Shown here: one piece after another, positions 55,114-63,771 of the stretch
How positions within the stretch are numbered: position 1 is the stretch's first letter
Layout: each line of letters opens with the position of its first letter
Source of the DNA: Sphingobacterium faecium
Lineage (GTDB): Bacteria; Bacteroidota; Bacteroidia; Sphingobacteriales; Sphingobacteriaceae
Assembly: GCF_003054045.1 (NCBI RefSeq)
Contig: NZ_QBKH01000002.1
Location: forward strand, 124,001 to 188,000
Reading direction: 5' to 3'
Length of the DNA stretch: 64,000 nucleotides
Program-made: the position numbers and the translations under genes
Notes under the pieces: generated by a model
The model's database searches: none
Told to the model about the DNA's origin: nothing
The model's input: only the letters and a program-made list of their open reading frames with translations

Positions 55114-56015
55114 TGAGTGCAATAGCAGTTTTTGGTGGAAGTGGTTTTATTGGCAAAAATATATTGAATATTTCTAATCAATATATTAATATAAGTTTAA
55201 GAGATTCCGATTGGAAGAAGCAAGTAAATGATGAAGAAATTTGGTTAAACCTTGTTGGTAAAGCGCATGATCATAAGGGAGTGGCAACACAAGAAGATTA
55301 CGATTATGTAAATGTTCAACTAGTCAAAGAAATATTCCAAGCTTTTATTTTATCAAAAGCGACTACATTCATTCACATTAGCAGTTTAGCCGCATTGGAA
55401 GAGTTTGAGTCAAATCGACCACTTTCTGAAGAAGATGAGTGTCATCCAGTATCTTGGTATGGTCAATCCAAGCGAATGGCTGAAAAATGGTTGATGGAAC
55501 AGCAACTTCCGGCGAATAAAAAATTAATTATTCTACGCCCTCCAATGGTTCATGGACCGGGGGATAAGGGAAATTTAGGCCTATTATATAAATTAATTGC
55601 TAGAGGCATACCGTATCCACTAGCCGCATTTAATAATCGTAGATCTTTCATATCTATTGATAACTTTTGTTATTTTATAGAGCAGATCATCAATAATAAA
55701 GAAAAGATGAAAACTGGTATCTATCATATTGCAGATGATGAGCCATTATCTACTGGTGAAATTATTGAGGTTATCAGTAGGATAACTGGGAGGAACACGT
55801 GGAATATTGCTATTCCTAAATTTTTAATCCAGAGAATTGCAAAAATTGGTGACGTTATTCCTATCCCATTGAATACAAATCGTTTGCGAAAAATGACCAG
55901 TAATTTATTGATTTCCAACCAACATATAAAAGAGATTCTTAATATTGATCAACTACCGATCACAGCTACTGATGGTTTGAGGAAGACCATCAAATCTTTT
56001 AGCGCAATAGATTGA
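55113..56015 (+). CDS. NAD-dependent sugar epimerase/reductase (WbpV/FnlB-like)
   Basis: Extended short-chain dehydrogenase, 300 residues. GGSGFIGKNI (8-17), HISSLAALEE, WYGQSKRMAEKWL (Tyr-x3-Lys) and RPPMVHGPGDKGN. In O-antigen loci such proteins act as UDP-4-keto-6-deoxy-sugar reductases (QuiNAc synthesis) and stand next to a WbpL/WecA-like transferase, as here (56428). It is the last gene of the cluster II transcript, followed by a strong terminator. Exact substrate is an inference. Confidence 0.75.
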   Translation: MSAIAVFGGSGFIGKNILNISNQYINISLRDSDWKKQVNDEEIWLNLVGKAHDHKGVATQEDYDYVNVQLVKEIFQAFILSKATTFIHISSLAALEEFESNRPLSEEDECHPVSWYGQSKRMAEKWLMEQQLPANKKLIILRPPMVHGPGDKGNLGLLYKLIARGIPYPLAAFNNRRSFISIDNFCYFIEQIINNKEKMKTGIYHIADDEPLSTGEIIEVISRITGRNTWNIAIPKFLIQRIAKIGDVIPIPLNTNRLRKMTSNLLISNQHIKEILNIDQLPITATDGLRKTIKSFSAID

Positions 56016-56056
56016 TCGTTTAATTTTTTGCTCACAAAGAAATATGAGAATTGATC

Positions 56057-56096
56057 AAAAATGATCTTATTAATGCCATTAATTAGATCATTTTTT
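56057..56096 (+). terminator. Terminator at the end of cluster II
   Basis: Stem AAAAATGATCT (56057-56067) with AGATCATTTTT (56085-56095), an inner 6-bp stem ATTAAT/ATTAAT with loop GCC, and T-run 56091-56096. One of the strongest terminators in the window. Confidence 0.9.
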
Positions 56097-56395
56097 AACA
56101 GAATAGTATTTCCTTAATATATGAATTTATCGAAGTTTATATCGGATTTCCAAACATCTTTCTTCTGTATAATTATTCTAAATAAATGCTATTCAAGTAA
56201 ACTGTGCCTATCTATTTGATAAATAGTAATATACTATATTTAAAAATATTTTTGTTTAATACTAATTGTTACAAACTTTTTATCGCAAAATATGGCTTAA
56301 AATGGTTTAAATTCGCATAATAGAGAAATTTTTCATTTTGCCTGTAACGTTTTAAATAGATTTAACGTTAAGTAAATAAATATGGCAATTATCAG

Positions 56396-56403
56396 TATAT
56401 TTG
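56396..56403 (+). promoter_or_regulatory. Possible promoter of the WecA/MraY-like gene
   Basis: TATATTTG fits TAnnTTTG, 25 nt before ATG 56428, following a terminator; no clear -33. Confidence 0.4.
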
Positions 56404-56427
56404 CAACTTTAAATATTAACTAAATTT

Positions 56428-57396
56428 ATGGCGTATATCTTTACCGTTATATTATTATTTGTACTTGAACTTTTGTATTTCAGAATTGCTGATAAGTACA
56501 ATATTATTGATAAACCAAATCAACGTTCATCGCATACTACCATTACTTTGCGTGGAGGAGGGATTATTTTTTATATCGCCATACTTATATTTTTTATACA
56601 GTCAGGCTTCTCTTATCCTTGGTTTATGCTGGGTTTGACGCTTATGGCTACCATTTCTTTTCTGGATGATATTGTCGAAATTTCTACTCGGTTAAGATTA
56701 GCAATTCATTTTACATCTGTATTACTGATGGCTTTTCAAATGGGTATTTTCTCACCACCTTGGTATTATATTATAGTCACTTTTATTATTGTGGTTGGGG
56801 TGATCAATGCCTATAATTTTATGGATGGTATTAATGGTATTACTGCGCTTTATAGCTTAGTGGTATGTGGATTGTTATATTATGTCAATACATCCATTCA
56901 ATTTATTGAGCAGGATTATTTGATCTTTGCACTCTTAGGGATACTTGTATTTGCTTTTTTTAATTTTCGCAATAAAGCAAAATGTTTTGCTGGAGACGTA
57001 GGATCGGTTGGTATTGCTTACATCCTATTATTTGCTTTAGGTACTTTGATTTTTAAAACGGGTGAATTTATTTATATTCTATTTTTAGCCGTTTATGGTG
57101 TAGATGCCATCTGGTCTATTGTACGCCGTCTATATCTCGGCGAAAACATCATGGAGGGACACCGCACACATTTGTACCAATACCTTGCCAATGAGGCTGG
57201 TTACAATAGATTGGTTATTTCCGGACTTTATGGTGCATTGCAATTAATTATAGGCATTATGGTTATTTATTTTGCACAGTTTGATGGTAAAATCAAATGG
57301 TTATTTGCTGTTTTGATCGTAGTAGCAATGAGTGCGATTTATTTGGCATTGAAAAATTACATCATCAAACAATACGTACTCAAATTAGCTAAATAG
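56428..57396 (+). CDS. WecA/MraY-like undecaprenyl-phosphate glycosyl-1-phosphate transferase
   Basis: 322 residues, about 10 transmembrane helices. Cytoplasmic motifs: DKPNQRSSHTTITLRGGGI (the N-terminal 'D.P..R..H' box), FLDDIVEI (DDxxE), NAYNFMDGINGI (the 'NFMDG.DG' box), CFAGDVGSVGIAY and the C-terminal GHRTHLYQYL (HxH box). It transfers a HexNAc-1-phosphate to undecaprenyl phosphate, starting a repeat unit distinct from that begun by the transferase of cluster I. The substrate may be the 6-deoxy-HexNAc made via the gene at 55113. Confidence 0.9.
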   Translation: MAYIFTVILLFVLELLYFRIADKYNIIDKPNQRSSHTTITLRGGGIIFYIAILIFFIQSGFSYPWFMLGLTLMATISFLDDIVEISTRLRLAIHFTSVLLMAFQMGIFSPPWYYIIVTFIIVVGVINAYNFMDGINGITALYSLVVCGLLYYVNTSIQFIEQDYLIFALLGILVFAFFNFRNKAKCFAGDVGSVGIAYILLFALGTLIFKTGEFIYILFLAVYGVDAIWSIVRRLYLGENIMEGHRTHLYQYLANEAGYNRLVISGLYGALQLIIGIMVIYFAQFDGKIKWLFAVLIVVAMSAIYLALKNYIIKQYVLKLAK

Positions 57397-57433
57397 AACT
57401 TTTATTACAGTAGTACTACTCGCGATAAAAGTT
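57397..57433 (+). terminator. Hairpin after the WecA/MraY-like gene
   Basis: AACTTTTAT (57397-57405) pairs with ATAAAAGTT (57425-57433); the loop holds a second palindrome AGTAGTACTACT. No T-run follows, so termination is uncertain. Confidence 0.4.
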
Positions 57434-57491
57434 AATTATTGTTGTTCTCCATCTTTCTAATTTTTTAGATAGACTCTTTTTTAATTTAATT

Positions 57492-57917
57492 ATGATTACA
57501 AGTATACAAGGTGGTATCGCTCAAGATGAGCGAGGTGGGATTCGATTTGTCAATGATTTTGATATGACACCCATCAAACGGTTTTATATTATAAAAAATG
57601 TGGATACCACATTAATCCGTGGATGGAGAGGACATCGTATCGAACAAAGGTGGTTCTATGCATTATCCGGTTCTTTCTCTGTGGACATTGTCAAAATAGA
57701 TGATTGGGAAAATGCTTCTCCGAATTTAGAAGTTAAAAATTTCGTTTTAAATGCTACTGATTTACAAGTTCTTTATATTTCTGCGGGATATGCAACAGCT
57801 ATTCGTGCTTTAGAAGAAGGAAGTGAACTTTTAGTACATTCTGACTATCCTGTGTCACATGCATCCGAAGATAATTATACTTATCCAGTAGATTATTTTG
57901 TCAATATGAAAGGATAA
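57492..57917 (+). CDS. Cupin sugar isomerase-like protein (WxcM/FdtA family)
   Basis: 141 residues with a single cupin domain. IRFVNDFDMTPIKRFYII, RGWRGHRIEQRWFYALSGSF and VLYISAGYATAIRALEEGS are signatures of the WxcM C-terminal/FdtA group, ketoisomerases of dTDP-4-keto-6-deoxyglucose. The catalytic His lies in GWRGHRIEQ. Alternatively it is one of the 'sugar epimerase' cupins with no proven activity that are common next to MraY-like genes in Bacteroidota capsule loci. No aminotransferase or acetyltransferase partner (FdtB/FdtC) is present in the window. Confidence 0.68.
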   Translation: MITSIQGGIAQDERGGIRFVNDFDMTPIKRFYIIKNVDTTLIRGWRGHRIEQRWFYALSGSFSVDIVKIDDWENASPNLEVKNFVLNATDLQVLYISAGYATAIRALEEGSELLVHSDYPVSHASEDNYTYPVDYFVNMKG

Positions 57918-58267
57918 AGGATTCTCTAAGCAATCCTTTCTTAATGGAATATATACAGGCAGCCGTTTTTTAATAGTTGCCTATTTTTTGTTTGCTCATG
58001 TCCCTTCTTCGAGGGCCCGTTTTCTAACTCTGTTCGTACTTGCTTTTAACCTGATTTTATGTTTTCACATAGTAAAACTACACCTGCACCGTTTCTGCAC
58101 CGTCATTTTCCCGATGCATGTATGGTGAAAAGACGGTGCTGAGGTAATACAAAGACGATCTGGGTTAAAGGCAAATTAAATACTGGTTAGTAGGAGGTTG
58201 TATAGGGAGTCCACCAACCTTTAGGACTTCTAATCATAGACTTTAAAGTTTCTTAACAAAATTTTAA
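57918..58267. other. Structured intergenic region upstream of the regulator gene
   Basis: No gene found in about 350 nt. Structures seen: stem AAAGGATT/AATCCTTT (57916-57939); stem GCACCGTC (58097-58104) with GACGGTGC (58132-58139), extended by TTTTC/GAAAA across a one-base bulge, preceded by another copy of TGCACCG at 58085; and two interleaved short stems AGGTTG/CAACCT (58195-58220) and AGTCC/GGACT (58208-58228) in a pseudoknot-like arrangement. Confidence 0.45.
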
Positions 58268-58308
58268 TTTGGAGATTTAATTTTCATTGAGTACTTTTGT
58301 TACTCAAT
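58268..58308 (+). promoter_or_regulatory. Promoter with operator-like palindrome for the regulator gene
   Basis: TTTG (58268-58271), 20 nt, TACTTTTG (58292-58299), a near-ideal promoter. The -7 box is covered by a perfect 8-bp inverted repeat ATTGAGTA (58286-58293) and TACTCAAT (58301-58308) with a 7-nt spacer, a likely binding site for the winged-helix protein encoded just downstream. Confidence 0.6.
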
Positions 58309-58321
58309 CAAAACGCTACCC

Positions 58322-58840
58322 ATGTTAGATTCTTTAATAACCTCTAAAACTAGACTCAAACTTTTGATTAAATTCTTTGTTTCGGCAAATAATCAAGGTT
58401 ATTTAAGAGGTCTAGCTGATGAATTTCAAGAATCAACCAATGCCATTCGTAAAGAACTTAATCAGCTAGAAGAAGCAGGATATTTGAATAAAAATTCAGA
58501 TAAAAATAAAATCTTTTATCGCGCCAATACCAAACATTCCTTATTTAAGCCGCTTCAAAAATTAATTCACACTTTTTTAGGTATTGATGAGATTATAGAT
58601 CATGTTTTTGCTAAAGCAGGTGATATACAGTCTGTAAGCTTGATTGGTGATTATGCTAAAGGCTTGGATTCTGGAGAGATTGAGGTTTTAATTTTAGGAG
58701 AAAATGTAAATCAGGCATATTTATTGCAGTTAGCGGCGAAGGTTGGAATTAAGTTGAATAAGCAAGTAAAACTTTACATCAATGTTCCTCCGCACGATGG
58801 GCATTGCATTCATTTGTATACCAGTAACACAGAAGTATAA
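58322..58840 (+). CDS. Winged-helix regulator with nucleotidyltransferase-like C-terminal domain
   Basis: 172 residues. N-terminal winged helix (about 8-70; GYLRGLADEFQESTNAIRKEL is the HTH region, followed by the wing KNKIFYRANT). The C-terminal part (about 100-165) resembles a minimal nucleotidyltransferase: SLIGDYAKGLDSGEIEVLIL copies the outline GS..RG...SDID, but the Ser is Asp110 and the DxD pair is Glu119-x-Glu121, so catalysis is doubtful. Similar proteins sit at the head of polysaccharide units in Bacteroidota. It probably autoregulates via the palindrome at its promoter and controls the following sugar genes (16 nt gap). Confidence 0.75.
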   Translation: MLDSLITSKTRLKLLIKFFVSANNQGYLRGLADEFQESTNAIRKELNQLEEAGYLNKNSDKNKIFYRANTKHSLFKPLQKLIHTFLGIDEIIDHVFAKAGDIQSVSLIGDYAKGLDSGEIEVLILGENVNQAYLLQLAAKVGIKLNKQVKLYINVPPHDGHCIHLYTSNTEV

Positions 58841-58855
58841 TTATTTCAAATAAAA

Positions 58856-59824
58856 ATGAGTAAAATATTAATAACAGGAGGAGCCGGCTTTATCGGATCC
58901 AATTTGACAGAACATTTCTTAGGAAAAGGTTTTCAGGTAGTTGTTTTGGATAACTTTGCAACTGGTCACCGTCATAATCTGGCGCAGCATGCAGACAATC
59001 CTAATTTTTCTTTAATTGAAGGTGATATACGCAATACAGCAGACTGTGAGTTGGCTGTACAAGGTGTAGACTATGTGCTGCATCAAGCCGCATTAGGTTC
59101 AGTTCCACGGTCAATCAAAGATCCACAGACGACCAACGAAGTGAATGTCACAGGCTTTTTAAATATGTTAGTCGCTGCTCGTGATGCAAAAGTAAAACGT
59201 TTTGTCTATGCAGCATCTTCTTCCACATACGGTGATTCCGAAAACTTACCAAAGGTAGAAGACATCATTGGAAAACCGCTATCGCCTTATGCGATTACTA
59301 AATATGTGAATGAGCTATACGCTGATATTTTTTCTAAAACATATGGTTTAGAAACTATTGGTTTACGTTATTTTAATGTCTTTGGCCGTCGTCAAGATCC
59401 GAATGGCGCATATGCTGCTGTTATCCCATTGTTTGTAAAGAAATTTATGAATCACGAAGGACCTGTGATTAATGGAACTGGTGATTTTTCACGTGATTTC
59501 ACTTATATCGATAATGTCATTCAAATGAATGAGCTAGCCATGCTGACTCAAAATACAGACGCTGTCAATACGGTATATAATACAGCTGTTGGAGATCGTA
59601 CTACTTTAAATCAATTGGTGGGTTATTTAAAAGAGTATTTAACAGAGTTTGATGGCGAGATTGCACAAGTTAATGCTTCATATGGACCAAATCGTCAGGG
59701 CGATATTCCACATTCATTAGCATCAATTGATAAAGCAAAAAGTTTGTTAGGTTATGAACCTACGCATACCATAGATAAAGGCCTAAAAGCAGCTGTGCAA
59801 TGGTATTGGGAAAACTTAAAATAG
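58856..59824 (+). CDS. UDP-N-acetylglucosamine 4-epimerase (WbpP/TviC-like)
   Basis: 322 residues, extended short-chain dehydrogenase. [10 protein letters not shown] (7-16), [48 protein letters not shown] (Tyr-x3-Lys) and [21 protein letters not shown], all typical of the WbpP/TviC group acting on UDP-N-acetylated hexoses. Together with the dehydrogenase downstream it should give UDP-GalNAcA. Confidence 0.88.
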   Translation: MSKILITGGAGFIGSNLTEHFLGKGFQVVVLDNFATGHRHNLAQHADNPNFSLIEGDIRNTADCELAVQGVDYVLHQAALGSVPRSIKDPQTTNEVNVTGFLNMLVAARDAKVKRFVYAASSSTYGDSENLPKVEDIIGKPLSPYAITKYVNELYADIFSKTYGLETIGLRYFNVFGRRQDPNGAYAAVIPLFVKKFMNHEGPVINGTGDFSRDFTYIDNVIQMNELAMLTQNTDAVNTVYNTAVGDRTTLNQLVGYLKEYLTEFDGEIAQVNASYGPNRQGDIPHSLASIDKAKSLLGYEPTHTIDKGLKAAVQWYWENLK

Positions 59825-59885
59825 AATATAAAATATCGAATATAGGAGTTATTTAAAATTTAGAACACCAAAAATTATAAAATAG

Positions 59886-61169
59886 ATGAAAAAAATTGCA
59901 GTTATAGGCTTAGGATACGTAGGATTACCTTTAGCCCGCTTGTTTGCAACAAAATTTCCAGTGGTAGGTTTTGATATCAACCAAAAACGTATCGATGAGC
60001 TGCGTGCAGGAAAAGATTTAACATTAGAAGTGGAAGATGATATTTTACAAGCTGTTTTAGCAGAATCAAATCCACTTTCAACAGGTAATAACGGTTTATG
60101 GTGTTCTAACCAATTAACTGATATTGATGATGCGAACTTCTATGTAGTTACGGTGCCTACACCAGTTGATAAAAACAATCGTCCAGATTTGACACCTTTA
60201 TATAAAGCTTCTGAAACAGTTGGTAAAGTATTGAAAAAAGGCGATATCGTGGTGTATGAATCTACGGTATATCCAGGTGTTACTGAAGAAGAGTGCATTC
60301 CGGTATTAGAGCGCGTATCAGGTCTTAAATTTAACGTAGATTTCTTTGCCGGTTATTCACCGGAGCGTATCAATCCAGGAGATAAACAACATACGGTAGA
60401 AAAAATATTAAAAGTAACTGCAGGTTCAACACCAGAGATTGGTATTGAAGTAGATGAAGTTTATAAAACAGTTATTACAGCAGGTACACATTTAGCACCA
60501 TGTATAAAAGTTGCTGAAGCCGCTAAAGTAATTGAAAATTCACAACGTGATATTAATATTGCTTTTGTCAATGAGTTGGCTAAGATTTTTAATATTTTAA
60601 ATATTGATACCCATGCAGTTTTAGAAGCAGCAGGTACAAAATGGAATTTTCTTCCATTCAAACCAGGATTGGTAGGTGGTCACTGTATTGGTGTTGATCC
60701 TTACTATTTAGCTCAAAAAGCACAAGAACATGGTTACCACCCAGAGATTATTTTGGCAGGTCGTCGTCTAAATGATTCAATGGGCGAGTACGTAGCATCA
60801 CAGGTGATCAAAACAATGATCAAAAAATGTATCAATGTTAATGGTGCAGAAGTATTGATGTTAGGTGTAACATTTAAAGAAAACTGTCCAGATGTACGTA
60901 ATACAAAGATTGTAGATGTTATTGCAGCTTTAGAAGACTATGGCGTTAAAGTAACGACTTATGACCCTTGGGCAAATCCTGCAGAAGTAAAACATGAGTA
61001 TGGTATTGACAGTTTAACTGAATTACCTTCAGCAAAATTTGATGCTATTGTTTTAGGTGTAGCGCATAATGAATTCTTAAATATCGATCTTGATGCTTTG
61101 AAAAAAGAGTGTGCAATCGTTTATGATGTAAAGGGCATAATATCCGATAGGGCAGATTCAAGATTATAG
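59886..61169 (+). CDS. UDP-N-acetyl-D-hexosamine dehydrogenase (TviB/WbpO-like)
   Basis: 427 residues, nucleotide-sugar dehydrogenase. GLGYVGLPLARLFA (8-21), TVPTPVD, ESTVYPGVTEEECIP, AGYSPERINPGDK, catalytic Cys in VGGHCIGVDPYYL and the C-terminal GVTFKENCPDVRNTK. The EECIP and SPERINPGD details are those of the TviB/WbpO subgroup, using UDP-GlcNAc or UDP-GalNAc rather than UDP-glucose. It pairs with the epimerase gene, 61 nt upstream. Confidence 0.9.
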   Translation: MKKIAVIGLGYVGLPLARLFATKFPVVGFDINQKRIDELRAGKDLTLEVEDDILQAVLAESNPLSTGNNGLWCSNQLTDIDDANFYVVTVPTPVDKNNRPDLTPLYKASETVGKVLKKGDIVVYESTVYPGVTEEECIPVLERVSGLKFNVDFFAGYSPERINPGDKQHTVEKILKVTAGSTPEIGIEVDEVYKTVITAGTHLAPCIKVAEAAKVIENSQRDINIAFVNELAKIFNILNIDTHAVLEAAGTKWNFLPFKPGLVGGHCIGVDPYYLAQKAQEHGYHPEIILAGRRLNDSMGEYVASQVIKTMIKKCINVNGAEVLMLGVTFKENCPDVRNTKIVDVIAALEDYGVKVTTYDPWANPAEVKHEYGIDSLTELPSAKFDAIVLGVAHNEFLNIDLDALKKECAIVYDVKGIISDRADSRL

Positions 61170-61222
61170 GCATTTCTTTCAGGAGGTAGTTTTAGACAAA
61201 TTATTTGATATAAGGTTTTAGA

Positions 61223-62662
61223 ATGGGATTTGTTTCACAAGCAAAGAAGGGGGTAGTTTGGACTTTTTTACAGCAATTTAGTGTCCAATTGATAAATTTT
61301 GTTGTACAAATTGTGTTAGCCAGAATTTTGCTCCCTGCCGACTTCGGTTTGATAGCGATGATCACAATTTTCATTGCTATTGGTCAAAGTTTAAGTGACA
61401 GTGGAATGACCTCTTCCTTAATCAGAAGTAAAGATAATACTGAACGAGACTATGGTACAGTTTTCCTAACGAATCTAGCGGTTAGTATATTTGTTTATTT
61501 AATTGTTTATCTAATCGCACCATTTGTGGCGTTATTTTATAATCAACCTATATTGACCGATCTACTACGCGCTTTTGGTTTAGTATTTATATTATCGTCA
61601 TTTTATGTTGTCCAACTTGCCAAGTTCTCAAAAGAATTAAATTTTAAGTCGCAATTTGTTTATCAACTACCTTCTGTTTTCATTGGAGCTACTGTAGGAA
61701 TTTATATGGCTAAAAATGGATACGGTGTCTGGAGCTTGATTGGGCTGAATATATCTCAGGCCTTTTCTTTTGCCCTAATTTTATGGGTATTTTACAGATG
61801 GAAACCTAAATTAATATTTGACAAATCTGTATTTCGACATCATTTCGATTATGGTTATAAGTTAACTTTATCAGGTTTGTTGAATACTATTTATTTAAAT
61901 CTCTATCGAGTAATCATAGGGAAAAGATTTTCCCCAGCAAATGTGGGGTTTTTCACACAAGCTGATAGCTTAAGGTTGTTTCCTGTAAATCAATTATCTG
62001 CAGTTTTGAATAAGGTAACCTTTCCTTTATTTGCAAGTATTCAAAATGATGATAGGAAGTTGAAAGAAGCCTACAAGTCAGCTTTAAGATTAGTCTTATC
62101 GATCACTTCTGCCATGATGTTAATATTAGTATTAATAGCAAAACCTTTATTTTTAGTAGTATTCGGGGATAAATGGTTACCCTCAGTACCGTATTTTCAG
62201 ATATTATGTATTGCCTCTATTTTTCTACCCATTGGCACATATAATTTGAATATTCTCAAAGTAAAAGGAAGAAGTGACTTATTCTTAAAGGTAGAAGTTA
62301 TAAAAAAGGTTATCGGAGTAATATCTCTTTTAGTTTGTATTCCCTTTGGTATTGAGGCTATTGTTTGGTCGTTATGCTTAACAAATATCTTTTTTGCCTA
62401 TTTGAATGGATATTTTAGTGGAAAATTTATAAGTTACCCTGTATTAGAGCAGTTGAAAAATAGTTTAAGCATTATCATTGTTGCAATCTTGCCGTTTTTA
62501 AGTATATATTATCTTGTGAATAATATAGTAGATCTTTCAAACAGGAATGATTTGTACTTAATTTTTATACAAGCTCTATCATTTATTGTTATGTATTTAC
62601 CATTGGTTTATATTTTTAATAAACCATTATTAAGAGATTTAAAGTTAGTTTTGAAAAGATGA
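61223..62662 (+). CDS. Wzx-type flippase (PST family), second copy in the island
   Basis: 479 residues with about 12 hydrophobic segments. The N-terminus is of the family (KKGVVWTFLQQFSVQLINF, then VLARILLPADFGLIAM) and DSGMTSSLIRSKD is conserved. It is related to the flippase of cluster I (23471), sharing the LARxLxPxxFG motif, but belongs to another unit. It overlaps the pyruvyltransferase gene by 4 nt. Confidence 0.87.
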   Translation: MGFVSQAKKGVVWTFLQQFSVQLINFVVQIVLARILLPADFGLIAMITIFIAIGQSLSDSGMTSSLIRSKDNTERDYGTVFLTNLAVSIFVYLIVYLIAPFVALFYNQPILTDLLRAFGLVFILSSFYVVQLAKFSKELNFKSQFVYQLPSVFIGATVGIYMAKNGYGVWSLIGLNISQAFSFALILWVFYRWKPKLIFDKSVFRHHFDYGYKLTLSGLLNTIYLNLYRVIIGKRFSPANVGFFTQADSLRLFPVNQLSAVLNKVTFPLFASIQNDDRKLKEAYKSALRLVLSITSAMMLILVLIAKPLFLVVFGDKWLPSVPYFQILCIASIFLPIGTYNLNILKVKGRSDLFLKVEVIKKVIGVISLLVCIPFGIEAIVWSLCLTNIFFAYLNGYFSGKFISYPVLEQLKNSLSIIIVAILPFLSIYYLVNNIVDLSNRNDLYLIFIQALSFIVMYLPLVYIFNKPLLRDLKLVLKR

Positions 62663-63768
62663 TAAAATCAGATATTATTTTCACGGGTTTTTATGGTCAA
62701 CTCAACACAGGTGATGATGCATTTGTAGAGGTTGCTTCTTGGGGAGCGAATAAAATTTGGGAAAAAGAAAGGTGTAGATTTTTAGCTGTCCAAAGTAAAT
62801 TACCTGATACAATTGTACCATCAAAGGGTTATCCTATAAGATTTCCGAAAACCTATGATTTTCAAAAAAATATATTAATAAATAATACAGATTATTTAAT
62901 TTCTGCCGGAGGATCCACTATTCATAGTCAGTTAAACTCGAATAATCCGAAGCAGATTGCTTTAAATTTAAAGAAAAAAAGATCATTAATAAAGATTGGA
63001 GCTATTGGAGTTTCCATTGGACCATTTAAAACAGTTGCTGATGAAAAAGCAGTCCAAGATTATTTAAAGAGTATAGATTTTATTGCTGTAAGGGATCAGC
63101 GTTCATTTGATTTTGTATCTAGTGTCAATACACCATATCTACCTGTAAATGCATTTGATCTAGCAGCGATGCTGCCTGAGATATATATGAGCACTAATCT
63201 GCAACCCTTTCAAAAAAAGACAATTGGTATTAGTGTCTGCCCTTATGAATCAGTTCACAACGGTGGTGATTTGAAAAACGAAGAAAGACGCAATAATCAA
63301 ATTATTGCATTAATTAAGGATTTAGATAAAAAGGGTGATTTTCATTTTAAATTTTTTATTATAAACGGTAATTCTAGGGTTGGAGATCTAAAGTTGACTA
63401 ACCAAATTATAAAAGCAGCTAATCCAAAAAACTTTTCTGTAAATAAGTATAATACTAATACTAGAAAAGTTTGGGAAGAAATAAATAAATGTAATACGGT
63501 CATTTCAACAAGATTACATGGTGCAATTTTTGCTTGTTTTGGTCAAACACCATTTATGTTAGTGGAATATCATCAAAAATGTGCTGATTTTCTTGAAGAT
63601 GTTGGATATGATGAAAGCGCTAGAATTTTTGATGCAGAATTTGATATTCAAGAGAAATCAGATATAATATTATCATGGTGTGCTAATGCGTCGAGTTATA
63701 ATTTGCCAAAGCTGCTTAATGAGAAAATTATCCAATCAAAATTGAATTTTGACTCTATAAAATTATAA
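62659..63768 (+). CDS. Polysaccharide pyruvyltransferase family protein
   Basis: 369 residues. GFYGQLNTGDDAFVEV at the N-terminus, SAGGSTIHSQLNS, IGVSIGPFK, AVRDQRSFDFV and the C-terminal STRLHGAIFACFGQTPFMLVEY are conserved in the CsaB/WcaK group, which puts a pyruvate ketal on sugars with phosphoenolpyruvate. This would add negative charge to the polymer, next to the probable uronic acid. Confidence 0.88.
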   Translation: MIKSDIIFTGFYGQLNTGDDAFVEVASWGANKIWEKERCRFLAVQSKLPDTIVPSKGYPIRFPKTYDFQKNILINNTDYLISAGGSTIHSQLNSNNPKQIALNLKKKRSLIKIGAIGVSIGPFKTVADEKAVQDYLKSIDFIAVRDQRSFDFVSSVNTPYLPVNAFDLAAMLPEIYMSTNLQPFQKKTIGISVCPYESVHNGGDLKNEERRNNQIIALIKDLDKKGDFHFKFFIINGNSRVGDLKLTNQIIKAANPKNFSVNKYNTNTRKVWEEINKCNTVISTRLHGAIFACFGQTPFMLVEYHQKCADFLEDVGYDESARIFDAEFDIQEKSDIILSWCANASSYNLPKLLNEKIIQSKLNFDSIKL

Positions 63769-63771
63769 CAT

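Larger units (their letters stand above)
56016..56427. other. A+T-rich intergenic region with terminator and promoter
   Basis: Holds the terminator at 56057-56096 and the -7 box before 56428. Between them (56097-56390) I find no gene and no clear repeat, only A+T-rich sequence. Confidence 0.5.

Noticed and set aside
57918..58321. Invertible promoter of the Bacteroides capsule type
   Set aside because: Inverted repeats are present, but they are only 8-13 bp with short loops and do not enclose a promoter between two copies, and no invertase gene is seen.
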